64,000 nt of DNA, taken from assembly GCF_000711965.1 (NCBI RefSeq), contig NZ_KL544003.1, positions 51,967 to 115,966 of the forward strand, in the 5' to 3' direction. The position numbers and the translations under genes are program-made. Source of the DNA: Actinomyces israelii DSM 43320. GTDB lineage: Bacteria > Actinomycetota > Actinomycetes > Actinomycetales > Actinomycetaceae. Below the pieces are notes generated by a model that was given only the letters and a program-made list of their open reading frames with translations, did not search any database and was not told where the DNA came from. Below are positions 36,067-44,509 of the stretch, piece after piece; within the stretch, counting starts at the first letter, position 1; every line of letters starts with the position of its first letter.

Positions 36067-37131
36067 TCAGGGACGGTCGTGGCGTCCGCGGGGTCCGAGC
36101 TCGACCGCGAAGCGGTCGGTGGCGGTGATGAGCGCGGACAGGGTCTCCGGCTCGCTGTAGGAGTGCCCCGACGCCGGCGAGATGCGCAGCTCGGCCTCCG
36201 GCCAGGCGCGGTGCAGGGCCCAGGCCGTTCCGATGGGGCAGCACATGTCGTAGCGGCCCTGGACAATCACCCCGGGGATGCCGTGATCGGCCAGCACGCG
36301 GGCGCCGTGGAGGAGCCGGTCCTCCTCAAGCCATCCGCGATGGATGAAGAAGTGGTTCTCGATGCGGGCGAAGGCGAGGGCGAAGGCCGGGTCCTGAACC
36401 TCGTCGATATGGGCCTGGTCGCGCAGGAGCGTGGAGGTCGCCGCCTCCCAGGTCGTCCAGGCGACGGCCGCCGGGCCGTGGACGGCGGGGTCGGGGTCGG
36501 CCAGCAGCTCGTGATAGCGCTCGATGTAGCCGCCCGGCCCCACGTCCCGGCCGGCGGCGGCGACGTAGCGCTCCCACTCGTCGGGCCAGACCATGTCGGC
36601 GCCGCCCGCCTCGTAGTACCAGTCGAGCTCGCGCTTGCGCAGGGTGAACACGCCGCGCAGCACCAGGGCCAGCACCCGCCCCGGGTGGGCCTGGGCGTAG
36701 GCGAGCCCCAGGGTGGATCCCCACGACCCGCCGAAGACGAGCCAGCGCTCGACCCCCAGGTGCTCCCGCAGTGCCTCCATGTCCGCCACCAGGTGCCAGG
36801 TCGTGTTCGTTGACAGGTCGGCGTCCGGCTCCCAGGCGTGGGGCAGGGAGCGCCCGCACCCGCGCTGGTCGAACAGGATGATGCGGTAGCGCTCGGGGTC
36901 GAAGACCCGGCGGTAGTCCGCCGAGCAGCCCGCGCCAGGCCCTCCGTGGACGAAGACCGCCGGAACTCCTTCAGGGTTGCCGCAGGTCTCCCAGTACACC
37001 CGCTGGCCGTCGCCGACGTCGAGCAGGCCCGAGGCCGTCGGCTCGATGGGCGGGTAGAAGCCGCGCGGCGATGGCGGGGCCGGGGACGCGGGGGCTGCGG
37101 GAGATTCCGAGGGTCCGGTCGTGTCTGCCAT
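36067..37131 (-). CDS. pip: Proline iminopeptidase (alpha/beta hydrolase)
   Basis: A 354-residue S33-family peptidase that removes N-terminal proline. It has the oxyanion HGGPGAGC, DQRGCGRSLPH, the nucleophile elbow GGSWGSTLGLAYAQAHP, and the cap-domain WYYEAGGADMVWPDEWERY. The C-terminal catalytic aspartate and histidine lie in the VQGRYDMCCP and SPASGHSYSEPE regions. The first 25 residues are Pro/Ala/Ser-rich and may be dispensable. Confidence 0.93.
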   Translation of the reverse strand: MADTTGPSESPAAPASPAPPSPRGFYPPIEPTASGLLDVGDGQRVYWETCGNPEGVPAVFVHGGPGAGCSADYRRVFDPERYRIILFDQRGCGRSLPHAWEPDADLSTNTTWHLVADMEALREHLGVERWLVFGGSWGSTLGLAYAQAHPGRVLALVLRGVFTLRKRELDWYYEAGGADMVWPDEWERYVAAAGRDVGPGGYIERYHELLADPDPAVHGPAAVAWTTWEAATSTLLRDQAHIDEVQDPAFALAFARIENHFFIHRGWLEEDRLLHGARVLADHGIPGVIVQGRYDMCCPIGTAWALHRAWPEAELRISPASGHSYSEPETLSALITATDRFAVELGPRGRHDRP

Positions 37132-37303
37132 GGGCGCATTGTGGCACCGATGGCGCGGGCTGGGGGGACGACCGGCATCACGGTCCCCTCCGGCGTCGAG
37201 GACCTACCGATGGCTCGGGCTGGGGGAGACGACCGCGGGGCTGGGCCCGGCCGAGCCGCGGCTGATTCACGCCGGCAGGATGCGCCGCGGTACCGTGGGG
37301 CCC

Positions 37304-38224
37304 GTGACCACCCCCATCGTGACGCTCGCGACCTGCGCCGACTATCCCATGCTCGACGACGACGACCGCGGTCTGCCCGACGCCCTGCGGGAGCGGGGCA
37401 TCGAACCGCGGGTGGCCGTGTGGAACGACCCGTCTGTCAGCTGGGACGACGCCGGCGTCGTCGTGCTGCGCTCGGTGCGCGACTACGCCAAGAGGCGCAA
37501 TTACTCCAAGTTCCTGTCCTGGTCCCGGTCGGTGCCGTGCCTGGCCAACCACCCCGACGTCGTGAAGTGGAACTCCGACAAGCACTACCTGTCCCGCCTG
37601 GCCGAGCTCGGGGTCCCCATGATCCCGACCACCTGGCTCGAGCCGAGCGCCGGCTACTCCAAGCATCAGGTCCACACGCGCTTCCCGGCGCACGGCGACT
37701 TCGTCGTCAAGCCCGCCGTCTCCTCCGGCGGGCGGGGGACCGGCCGCTACACCGCGACGAACGCGCGGTCGCGCGCCGAGGCGATCAACGACACCATGCA
37801 CCACATCGGACGAGGCCGGTCGGTCATGGTCCAGCGCTACCTGGAGGAGGTGGACCGCAAGGGCGAGTTCTCCCTGGTCTACTTCAACGGCGTCCTGTCC
37901 CACGCGGTGGAGAAGGCGCCCATGCTCCACCCGTCCTTCCGCTCCGTCGACGAGGTGCACGAGGAGATCGTCACTGCCCGGGAGCCCAGCGAGCAGGAGT
38001 GGCTGTGGGGCGAGCGGGTGCGCAAGGCCATTCACGGCCTGATCAAGGAGCGCTCGGGGCGCGACATCCAGCTCCTGTTCAACCGCGTCGACGTCGTCGC
38101 AGACGGTCAGGGGAGCTTCTACCTCATGGAGGTCTCGCTCATTGACGCGGGCCTCTACCTCGGCTCCACGCCGGGCGCCCTGGACAACTTCGCCGACGCC
38201 ATCGCCCAGCGCGTCTTCTGGTGA
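37304..38224 (+). CDS. ATP-grasp domain protein
   Basis: A 306-residue protein. After VTLATCADYPMLDDDD and a short N-terminal domain comes an ATP-grasp fold with VKWNSDKHYLSRLAELGVPM, a lysine/glycine-loop FVVKPAVSSGGRGTGRYTA, QRYLEEVDRKGEFSLVYFNG and a C-terminal LMEVSLIDAGLYL. It belongs to the RimK/glutathione synthetase-like ligases that join an amino group to a carboxylate; substrate unknown. GTG 37304 is 7 nt after TACCGT, consistent with a leaderless start. Confidence 0.85.
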   Translation: MTTPIVTLATCADYPMLDDDDRGLPDALRERGIEPRVAVWNDPSVSWDDAGVVVLRSVRDYAKRRNYSKFLSWSRSVPCLANHPDVVKWNSDKHYLSRLAELGVPMIPTTWLEPSAGYSKHQVHTRFPAHGDFVVKPAVSSGGRGTGRYTATNARSRAEAINDTMHHIGRGRSVMVQRYLEEVDRKGEFSLVYFNGVLSHAVEKAPMLHPSFRSVDEVHEEIVTAREPSEQEWLWGERVRKAIHGLIKERSGRDIQLLFNRVDVVADGQGSFYLMEVSLIDAGLYLGSTPGALDNFADAIAQRVFW

Positions 38225-38254
38225 GTCGCGAGGGGGCGCGATGACGCCATCGCG

Positions 38255-38430
38255 CCACGTACGTGCTCACCATCAACCAGGTGCACAGCCGTCGCTCCCC
38301 GGACCGAGTCCCCGAGCTGCTCGTCGCGCTTGCCGATGTCGGCGTCTTAGCGCCTTTTGAGCGCACCGTGGGGGACAAGGTGCAGGGCGTGCCCGCTGAT
38401 GCGGCGGCAGCGCTGGCGGCCGGCTGCTCT
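38255..38430 (+). pseudogene. Remnant of a hypothetical gene
   Basis: One frame encodes YVLTINQVHSRRSPDRVPEL and FERTVGDKVQGVPADAAAAL. It looks like the N-terminal 50 residues of a conserved SatD-like actinobacterial protein (SRR-pDRVP, pFERTvGDevQ). It lacks a proper start and loses resemblance after about 38410. The rest of the 369-bp gap 38225-38593 shows nothing else. Assignment is from memory of the pattern, so confidence is low. Confidence 0.35.
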
Positions 38431-38593
38431 CATCGAGGCCCTGAGTCATGGGCCGGAAGGAGTCCCGTCGTCCCGTCATGAGCCTGTCCTCGCTCGGCAC
38501 GGCCCTGTGGGCGCTGCTGATCTCGCGCGGGCCTCCGGGAGGCTCCCCCCGCAGGATGAGGACGTCGGGCGTGCCGTGGTGTAGACAGTCCCC

Positions 38594-38977
38594 ATGCGCA
38601 CACTGCTCAACCTCATCTGGGTGGTCCTCGGCGGCTTCTGGCTCTGGCTGGGGTACGTCTTCTTCGGCATCATCGCCTGCGTCTTCATCATCACGATCCC
38701 GGCGGGGGTCGCCTCCTTCCGCATCGCCGGCTACGCCCTGTGGCCCTTCGGGCGCACCGTCGTCACCAAGCCCGGGGCGGGTGCCGTGAGCTGCCTGAGC
38801 AACGTGATCTGGTTCCTGGTCGCCGGCGTCTGGCTGGCGATCGGCCACCTGACGACGGCGGCCGCGCAGGCCGTCACCATTATCGGGATCCCGCTGGCGA
38901 TCGCCAATGTCAAGATGATCCCCGTGACCTGCTTCCCCTTCGGCAAGGAGGTCGTCCCGGGCGACGGCCTCCTGTGA
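38594..38977 (+). CDS. YccF domain membrane protein
   Basis: A 127-residue protein with two YccF repeats (LLNLIWVVLGGFWLWLGY and LSNVIWFLVAGVWLAIGH) and about four membrane helices. Each repeat is followed by the ITIPAG/IGIPLA block and a WPFG or CFPFGK motif, as in E. coli YccF. Function unknown. TAGACA lies 6 nt before the ATG, close to the leaderless pattern seen elsewhere in the window. Confidence 0.92.
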   Translation: MRTLLNLIWVVLGGFWLWLGYVFFGIIACVFIITIPAGVASFRIAGYALWPFGRTVVTKPGAGAVSCLSNVIWFLVAGVWLAIGHLTTAAAQAVTIIGIPLAIANVKMIPVTCFPFGKEVVPGDGLL

Positions 38978-39018
38978 GGCTCCGACCGGCGAGACGGGCC
39001 CGCACGGGCCCCGGACCG

Positions 39019-39519
39019 TCAGGCGGTCAACGGTGCGAACGCGGCGCCCGTGACCGCCGCGAGGCGGTCCGGGGCGAGCGCCACGCTCATGCCCCGCTTT
39101 CCGCCGGAGACCAGCACGCGGTCGAGCGCCTCGGCCGAGTCGTCGATGACCGTCGGCAGGCGCCTCCTCTGGCCGAGCGGTGAGATGCCGCCGACGACGT
39201 AGCCGGTGATCCGCTCGGCGGCGGACGGCTCGATGAGAGCCGCCCGCTTCATCCCCAGCGCGTGCGCGGCCGCCTTGAGGTCCAGGCGATGGTCGGCGGG
39301 GATGACGCACACGCCGACGTCGCGGCCCTCACCCACCAGCAGCGTCTTGAGCACGACGGCGGGGTCCTCGCCGAGCGCCCGGGCCGCCTCGAGCCCGAAG
39401 CCGAGCCCGGAGCGCTCGTCGTGAGCGTAGGTCACCATCTCGTAGGGCACGCAGGCCTCCTCGAGCGCCCTGATCGCCGGAGTCGCCCCCGCGTGCCTGC
39501 TCCTGGTCTTCCTGCTCAT
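39019..39519 (-). CDS. ybaK: Cys-tRNA(Pro)/Cys-tRNA(Cys) deacylase YbaK
   Basis: A 166-residue YbaK/EbsC-type editing domain that removes cysteine from mischarged tRNA(Pro). Motifs are ATPAIRALEEACVPYEMV, VLKTLLV, DLKAAAHALGMKRAAL, and VVGGISPLGQRRRLPTVID. The lysine of the catalytic KTLLV segment is present. Standalone, convergent with yccF. Confidence 0.94.
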   Translation of the reverse strand: MSRKTRSRHAGATPAIRALEEACVPYEMVTYAHDERSGLGFGLEAARALGEDPAVVLKTLLVGEGRDVGVCVIPADHRLDLKAAAHALGMKRAALIEPSAAERITGYVVGGISPLGQRRRLPTVIDDSAEALDRVLVSGGKRGMSVALAPDRLAAVTGAAFAPLTA

Positions 39520-39643
39520 GACGGCGACCCTACTCGCGCCGGGGAGGGGCGGGCGGCCCCGACCGGCGGGGCGAGTCCCTCAGGGGACGGCCGTGAGAGG
39601 GAGGCCATCGATGCCCGGTGCGGGCTTCGGTTAGCGTGTCGCC

Positions 39644-40621
39644 ATGCGAACTCATTCGACTAAAACCGGCCCCCCGCGCGATCACGTCGGCCTGTCCGGG
39701 CTGCTGACCGGCGGCCCCGTGGTCCTGGACGGCGCCATGGGGACCGAGCTCGGCGCCCGGGGGGTCCGCACGGCTCAGGAGCTGTGGTCCGCCGTCGCCC
39801 TGACCGAGGCGCCCGAGGCCGTCACCGCCGTTCACACGGACTATCTCTTCGCCGGCGCCCGGGTCATCTGCACCAACTCCTACCAGGCCACCGTCCCCGC
39901 CCTCATGCGCACCGGGCTCACCGAGGCGGAGGCCCGCGGAGCCATCGCGACATCCGCGCGCCTGGCCCTCGACGCCCGAGACCTGCACGTGAGCGCCCAC
40001 CCGCGGGAGACCGTGCTGGTGGCGGGCAGCCTCGGCCCCTACGGCGCCTACCTGGCGGACGGGGCCGAGTACACCGGCGCCTACACCACCAGCGACAGCG
40101 ACTTCGAGGCGGTCCACATCCCTCGCCTTCAGGTCCTGGCCGAGGCGGGGCTGCATCTCTTCGCCATCGAGACCCAGCCGCGCCTGGACGAGGCCCGCTG
40201 GCTCGTCGCGCGGCTCCGGCACATCGCCCCCGAGGCGGAGTGCTGGGTGTCCTTCCAGGTCCGCCCCGACGGCGAGCACCTGGCCGACGGTACCCCGCTG
40301 GCGCGCGCCGTGGCGTGGGCCGACGCCGAGGACGCCGTCGTCGCCGTCGGCCTGAACTGCGTGGCCCCGGCGGTCGTGGACCGGGCCCTGCCGGTGCTGC
40401 GCTCGGCGACCGGCAAGCCCCTGGTCGCCTACCCGAACTCCGGGGACGCCTACGACCCGGCCGCCAAGACCTGGCACTGTGTCCGCGGGCCGGAGCGGTT
40501 CACGCGGTTCACGGCGTCGGCCCCCGCATGGCTCGACGCCGGCGTGCGGCTCATCGGCGGCTGCTGCCGCACGACGCCGGTGGACACGGCGGTGCTCCAC
40601 GACCTCGTCGTCGGCGACTGA
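39644..40621 (+). CDS. mmuM: Homocysteine S-methyltransferase
   Basis: A 325-residue zinc-dependent methyltransferase using S-methylmethionine or SAM to make methionine. The N-terminal LDGAMGTELGARG, the ICTNSYQATVPAL segment, the first zinc cysteine in VGLNCVAP, and the C-terminal pair in IGGCCRTTP are all present. Leaderless start: TAGCGT at 39632-39637 is 6 nt before ATG. No adjacent mmuP transporter. Confidence 0.94.
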   Translation: MRTHSTKTGPPRDHVGLSGLLTGGPVVLDGAMGTELGARGVRTAQELWSAVALTEAPEAVTAVHTDYLFAGARVICTNSYQATVPALMRTGLTEAEARGAIATSARLALDARDLHVSAHPRETVLVAGSLGPYGAYLADGAEYTGAYTTSDSDFEAVHIPRLQVLAEAGLHLFAIETQPRLDEARWLVARLRHIAPEAECWVSFQVRPDGEHLADGTPLARAVAWADAEDAVVAVGLNCVAPAVVDRALPVLRSATGKPLVAYPNSGDAYDPAAKTWHCVRGPERFTRFTASAPAWLDAGVRLIGGCCRTTPVDTAVLHDLVVGD

Positions 40622-40640
40622 GGAGGAGCCGTCCGGGGCG

Positions 40641-41264
40641 TCAAGAGCCCTCCAGGGACCGGGCAGTGCGCAGAAGCCCGCGCAGGGCGCGCAGGACGGC
40701 GTCGCGGTGCTTGCGACTGAGGATCCAGGCGGGCAGCCGGTGGCCCAGCTCGCGTCCCGCCGGCCGCAGGCGGGCCCCTACAAAGCCGAGGAGGTACTCG
40801 GCGTGCTCGCTGTTGGCGACCCACAGCGTGTGCCCGGCGCACGGGACGCTGAGGTAGAAGGGCAGGCCGTACAGGGCGTCGACGCCGTCGGAGACCCTCA
40901 CCAGGCTCGTGCGCCCGGTCAGGACCATGGGCCTCCCGCACGGGCAGCGCCGTGCGGGACGCGAGCCCAGGGACAGGTGCAGTACCACCGCCTGGCGACG
41001 GCCGCAGGCGGGGCAGCGCCACGTCGTGCGGACCTGGACGGGCCGTGCGGGACGGGGGCGGTCGCCCTCCCACCTCCAGCAGCACCCGCAGAAGTAGCCC
41101 GACCCGGCTCCGTGGGCGCTCCAGGTGCAGCGGGTGCAGAACACCCCGCGCCTCACCACGTGCGCGGGGCCCGAGCAGGCCGGGCACACCACCCACGTGT
41201 CGAGGCGCGGCACCGCATAGAGGACCGCTGAACGTACTGGACTCGCTGGACGTGCCGGGCTCAT
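40641..41264 (-). CDS. Multi-zinc-ribbon protein of unknown function
   Basis: A 207-residue cysteine-rich protein. The N-terminal half has successive CPAC, CTRC, CGCC, CPAC and CPCG motifs, enough for two or more zinc ribbons resembling TFIIB-type rubredoxin knuckles. The C-terminal half (VSDGVDALYGLPFYLSV, HAEYLLGFVGARLR) resembles a domain reported in hypothetical proteins of this class with W-N-S-EHAEYL. No enzymatic motif is seen. ATG 41264 was chosen as the first start that does not run into the helicase gene. Confidence 0.75.
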   Translation of the reverse strand: MSPARPASPVRSAVLYAVPRLDTWVVCPACSGPAHVVRRGVFCTRCTWSAHGAGSGYFCGCCWRWEGDRPRPARPVQVRTTWRCPACGRRQAVVLHLSLGSRPARRCPCGRPMVLTGRTSLVRVSDGVDALYGLPFYLSVPCAGHTLWVANSEHAEYLLGFVGARLRPAGRELGHRLPAWILSRKHRDAVLRALRGLLRTARSLEGS

Positions 41265-41301
41265 CGCGCCAATCCTCTCACCATGCGCCGCGGACCCGCG
41301 C

Positions 41302-44028
41302 TCAGTCCTGCGGACCGACCGACAGCAGGTGCACCACGGCCCGCTCCTCCCGGTCGCACTCGGCCAGGTCCACCAGGGCCACAAGACGCCAGTCGTGGTC
41401 GCCGTCGGGGTCCTCGACGACCTGGGTCGCCAACCAGACCTTCCGGCCAGCGGCCTCGAGCGCCTCGATGAGCCGTTCGGAGACGCCCGCGGCGGCCAGG
41501 GCCACGGCGTCGGGGGCCTCGTCCAGCGGCGCCAGGGAGGACGCCCGGGCGGCGGTGTCGGTGCCGATCCAGTCGTACTCGTCCCAGTACCGGGCGAGTA
41601 CGCCGTCCCAGCGCCCCTCGCCCCAGCCGGAGGGGGCGTCGAGCCGCCCCAGGCCCTCAACGTCATCGCGCGCCATGAGCTCGACCCGCCGGAACATCTC
41701 GCGGCGCACCGCCACCCGGAAGGCGTGGAGGTTGCGGGTCAGGGCCACCCTGCCGTCGGCGCCGGCCCCGAAGGCGCGCTCGACGCCCACTGAGTCCCCT
41801 GAGCCCGTCGAGTCGTCCGTCTTCGGGCGGTTGCCCTCCATCAGGTCGGCGGCCTCCTCGGTCCGACCGGACTGCGCCGCTCCCAGGGCCTCCCACTCGT
41901 CCAGCAGCGAGGAGTCCACCGCGCGCACCAGGGCACCGAGCCAGTCGATGAGCTCATCGACCTCGGGCGTGCGGTGCTCGTCGGGCACCACCTGCCGCAG
42001 GGCCCGGTAGGCGTCGGTGAGGTAGCGCAGGACGACCCCCTCGCTGCGGCCCAGCTCGTAGCGGGAGATGAGGTCGGAGAAGGTCATGGCGTTCTCCACC
42101 ATGTCGCGGACCACCGACTTCGGGCGAAGCTCGTGCTCGGCGATCCAGGGGTTCGCCTGCTTGTACATCTCCAGGGCCGGGGCCAGCAGGTCCGCCAGCG
42201 GCCGGGGCCAGGTGATCTCCTCCAGGGCCGCCATGCGCTCCTCGTAGTCGAGCCCCTCGGCCTTCATGGCGGCGACGGCCTCCCCGCGGGCGGCCCGCTG
42301 CTGGGCGTACAGCAGGGGGCGCGGGTCATCGAGCGTGGCCTCCACCACGGAGACGACGTCGAGGGTGTGCTCGGGGGAGTCCGCGTTCAGCAGGTCCATG
42401 GCCGCCAGGGCGAAGGGGGCCAGCGGCTGGTTGAGGGCGAAGTCGCCGGGCAGGTCGACCGCCAGTCGCAGGCGGGGGCGCCCGTCGGCGGCCGCCCGGG
42501 CGGACGAGACGTGCTCGACGACGCCGGCCGTGCGCAGCGACTGGTAGATCCTGATGGCGCGCCGCACGTGCCTGCGCCGCTCGGTCTCGCTGTCGTGGAC
42601 GCGGGAGAGCAGTTCGGCCATGGCGGCCACCGGGTCACCGTCGCGCTCCATGAGATTCAGAACCATGGTCGTGGTGACTCGGAACTGGCTGGTCAGGGTC
42701 TCCGGGGCGGCGTCGCGCAGGCGCTCAAAGGTCTTGTCGGTCCAGCTGATGCGCCCCTCGGGGGCCTTCTTGCGCACGATCCTGCGGCGCTTGCGCTCGT
42801 CGTCGCCCGCCTTGGCCAGGGCCCGCGCGTTCTCGATGACGTGCTCGGGGGCCTGGACCTCCACATAGCCGCGCGTGTCGAAGCCGGCCCTCCCGGCCCG
42901 GCCGGCGATCTGGTGGAACTCGCGGGCGGTCAGGTGGCGCTCCCTGGCTCCGTCGAACTTGACCAGGGAGGTCAGCACCACCGAGCGGATCGGCACATTG
43001 ATGCCCACCCCGAGGGTGTCGGTGCCGCAGATGACCGACAGCAGGCCGAGCCTCGCCAGCCTCTCGACCAGCCGCCGGTAGCGCGGCAGCATGCCGGCGT
43101 GGTGGACGCCGATGCCGCGCCGCAGCAGCCGCGACAGGGTCGCCCCGAAGCCGCCGCCGAAGCGGAAGCTGCCGAGCGCCGCGGCCAGCTCGGCCTTGCG
43201 CGCCTTGGCGCCCAGGTCCACGCTCAGCAGCGAGGTGGCCCGCTCGATCGCCTCCCTCTGGGAGAAGTGGACGACGTAGGCCGGTGCCTTGCCCTGCTGC
43301 ACCAGGCGCTGGAGGAGCTCGCCGATGGGCTCGACGACGTAGTCCATCTCCAGAGGGACGGGCCGCACGGCGTCATCGACGACGGCGACCTCGCGGCCCG
43401 TGCGCTCCCGCATGTCGGCGGCGAGGAAGGACACGTCCCCCAGTGTCGCGGACATGAGCACCATCTGCGCCTGGGGCAGCTCCAGGAGCGGCACCTGCCA
43501 GGCCCAGCCGCGCTGCGGGTCGGCGTAGTAGTGGAACTCGTCCATGACGACGCTGTCCACGTCCAGGGCCCCGCCCTCGCGCAGCGACTGGTTGGCCAGG
43601 ATCTCCGCGGTGCAGCAGATAATGGGGGCGGCGGCGTTGATGGAGGTGTCGCCGGTGACCATGCCGACGTTGTCCGCCCCGAACAGGCGCACCAGCTCGA
43701 AGAACTTCTCGCTCACCAGGGCCTTGAGCGGCGCGGTGTAGTAGGAGCGGCCGCCGCGGGCCAGGCTCGCCGTGTGGGCCGCGAGCGCGATCATGGACTT
43801 GCCCGAGCCGGTGGGGGTGGCGGCGATGACGTGGCGCTCCTGGAGGATCTCGGACAGGGCCTCATCCTGGTGGGGGTAGAGGGGGCGGCCGGTGGACTCG
43901 GCCCACTCGGAGAAAGCGAGGTAGACCTCGTCGGGCTCGGGCACCCGGTCCGGGTCGTCGACGGGGATCAGGGAGTCCAGGAGCGCGTTGAGCGCGGGCG
44001 TCGGGCGGGGCGCTGCGGCGGAGGACAT
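41302..44028 (-). CDS. Ski2-like DEAD/DEAH helicase with DUF3516
   Basis: A 908-residue SF2 helicase. Walker A is TPTGSGKS at 71-78, motif II DEFH at 163-166, motif III LMSATLGDV, and the second RecA domain includes GVHHAGMLPRYRRLVE and FHQIAGRAGRAGFD. The C-terminal half is the DUF3516 module typical of actinobacterial HelY-related proteins, ending in a small WLATQVVEDPDGDHDW beta domain. Probably an RNA helicase in mRNA turnover or ribosome processing, by analogy with Ski2/Mtr4. Divergent from the oleate hydratase gene. Confidence 0.92.
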   Translation of the reverse strand: MSSAAAPRPTPALNALLDSLIPVDDPDRVPEPDEVYLAFSEWAESTGRPLYPHQDEALSEILQERHVIAATPTGSGKSMIALAAHTASLARGGRSYYTAPLKALVSEKFFELVRLFGADNVGMVTGDTSINAAAPIICCTAEILANQSLREGGALDVDSVVMDEFHYYADPQRGWAWQVPLLELPQAQMVLMSATLGDVSFLAADMRERTGREVAVVDDAVRPVPLEMDYVVEPIGELLQRLVQQGKAPAYVVHFSQREAIERATSLLSVDLGAKARKAELAAALGSFRFGGGFGATLSRLLRRGIGVHHAGMLPRYRRLVERLARLGLLSVICGTDTLGVGINVPIRSVVLTSLVKFDGARERHLTAREFHQIAGRAGRAGFDTRGYVEVQAPEHVIENARALAKAGDDERKRRRIVRKKAPEGRISWTDKTFERLRDAAPETLTSQFRVTTTMVLNLMERDGDPVAAMAELLSRVHDSETERRRHVRRAIRIYQSLRTAGVVEHVSSARAAADGRPRLRLAVDLPGDFALNQPLAPFALAAMDLLNADSPEHTLDVVSVVEATLDDPRPLLYAQQRAARGEAVAAMKAEGLDYEERMAALEEITWPRPLADLLAPALEMYKQANPWIAEHELRPKSVVRDMVENAMTFSDLISRYELGRSEGVVLRYLTDAYRALRQVVPDEHRTPEVDELIDWLGALVRAVDSSLLDEWEALGAAQSGRTEEAADLMEGNRPKTDDSTGSGDSVGVERAFGAGADGRVALTRNLHAFRVAVRREMFRRVELMARDDVEGLGRLDAPSGWGEGRWDGVLARYWDEYDWIGTDTAARASSLAPLDEAPDAVALAAAGVSERLIEALEAAGRKVWLATQVVEDPDGDHDWRLVALVDLAECDREERAVVHLLSVGPQD

Positions 44029-44147
44029 GCCCGCATGGTCTCACGGTCGGGTCGTTGCGACCGGCCGACGGGCGCGCGATCGCCCGGCGGCCGGCCGGCA
44101 CCCGGACCGGGAGAGGACCGGGGCGTGACATGCTTGCTGGCGCTCGA

Positions 44148-44237
44148 GCCACCTCTTGCCGCATAGGGGCTCGACGCCGCAGTAGCCTCGGGCTCGCTGT
44201 ACGCTTGCGCCACCTCTTGCCGCATAGGGGCTCGACG
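44148..44237 (+). repeat. Two-copy 29-nt direct repeat with 61-nt period
   Basis: A 29-nt sequence starting GCCACCTCTTGCCGC and ending GGGGCTCGACG occurs at 44148-44176 and 44209-44237, separated by 32 nt. Similarity extends 7 bases upstream with two mismatches (36 nt in all). Copy 1 with its flank can fold by CGAGCC/GGCTCG. No third copy is seen 61 bp on either side. It lies in the 481-bp gap between the helicase and oleate hydratase genes, which has no supportable protein gene. Confidence 0.85.
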
Positions 44238-44338
44238 GCGGCGACCGGCCCGTCCGGCTCGTCATCGACTACGGGGTGCTGGGCCAGGCACCCGTTCCCT
44301 TTCCTCCCCCTCCTCTCCCCTCTCCCTCTTCGCCCCCC

Positions 44339-44376
44339 TTCGTCGAGATCGGTGCGGAACTCGACCGATCTCGGCG
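44339..44376. repeat. Interspersed 13-bp repeat, locus C (inverted pair)
   Basis: Here the two units are inverted: TTCGTCGAGATCGGT (44339-44353) and ACCGATCTCGGCG (44364-44376) around a 10-nt loop GCGGAACTCG. Together they can form a 13-bp hairpin with one G-U pair, upstream of the oleate hydratase gene. Confidence 0.7.
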
Positions 44377-44509
44377 CGCCCGGCGCCTCCCGGACCCGAC
44401 GGCTGCGCGGTCCTAGAGTGGCGGTGCCCGCACCGGCCCGACTCTCGCCGCGCCGGCGTTCACGGACACAGTCACATCCGGCACATCCGGCTGCTCCCAG
44501 GAGGAGACC

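Noticed and set aside
44148-44237. Calling the 61-nt-period repeat a second I-E array
   Set aside because: The repeat has no similarity to the I-E repeat, lacks the CCCCGC/GCGGGG stem and has only two copies; reported as an unexplained repeat instead.
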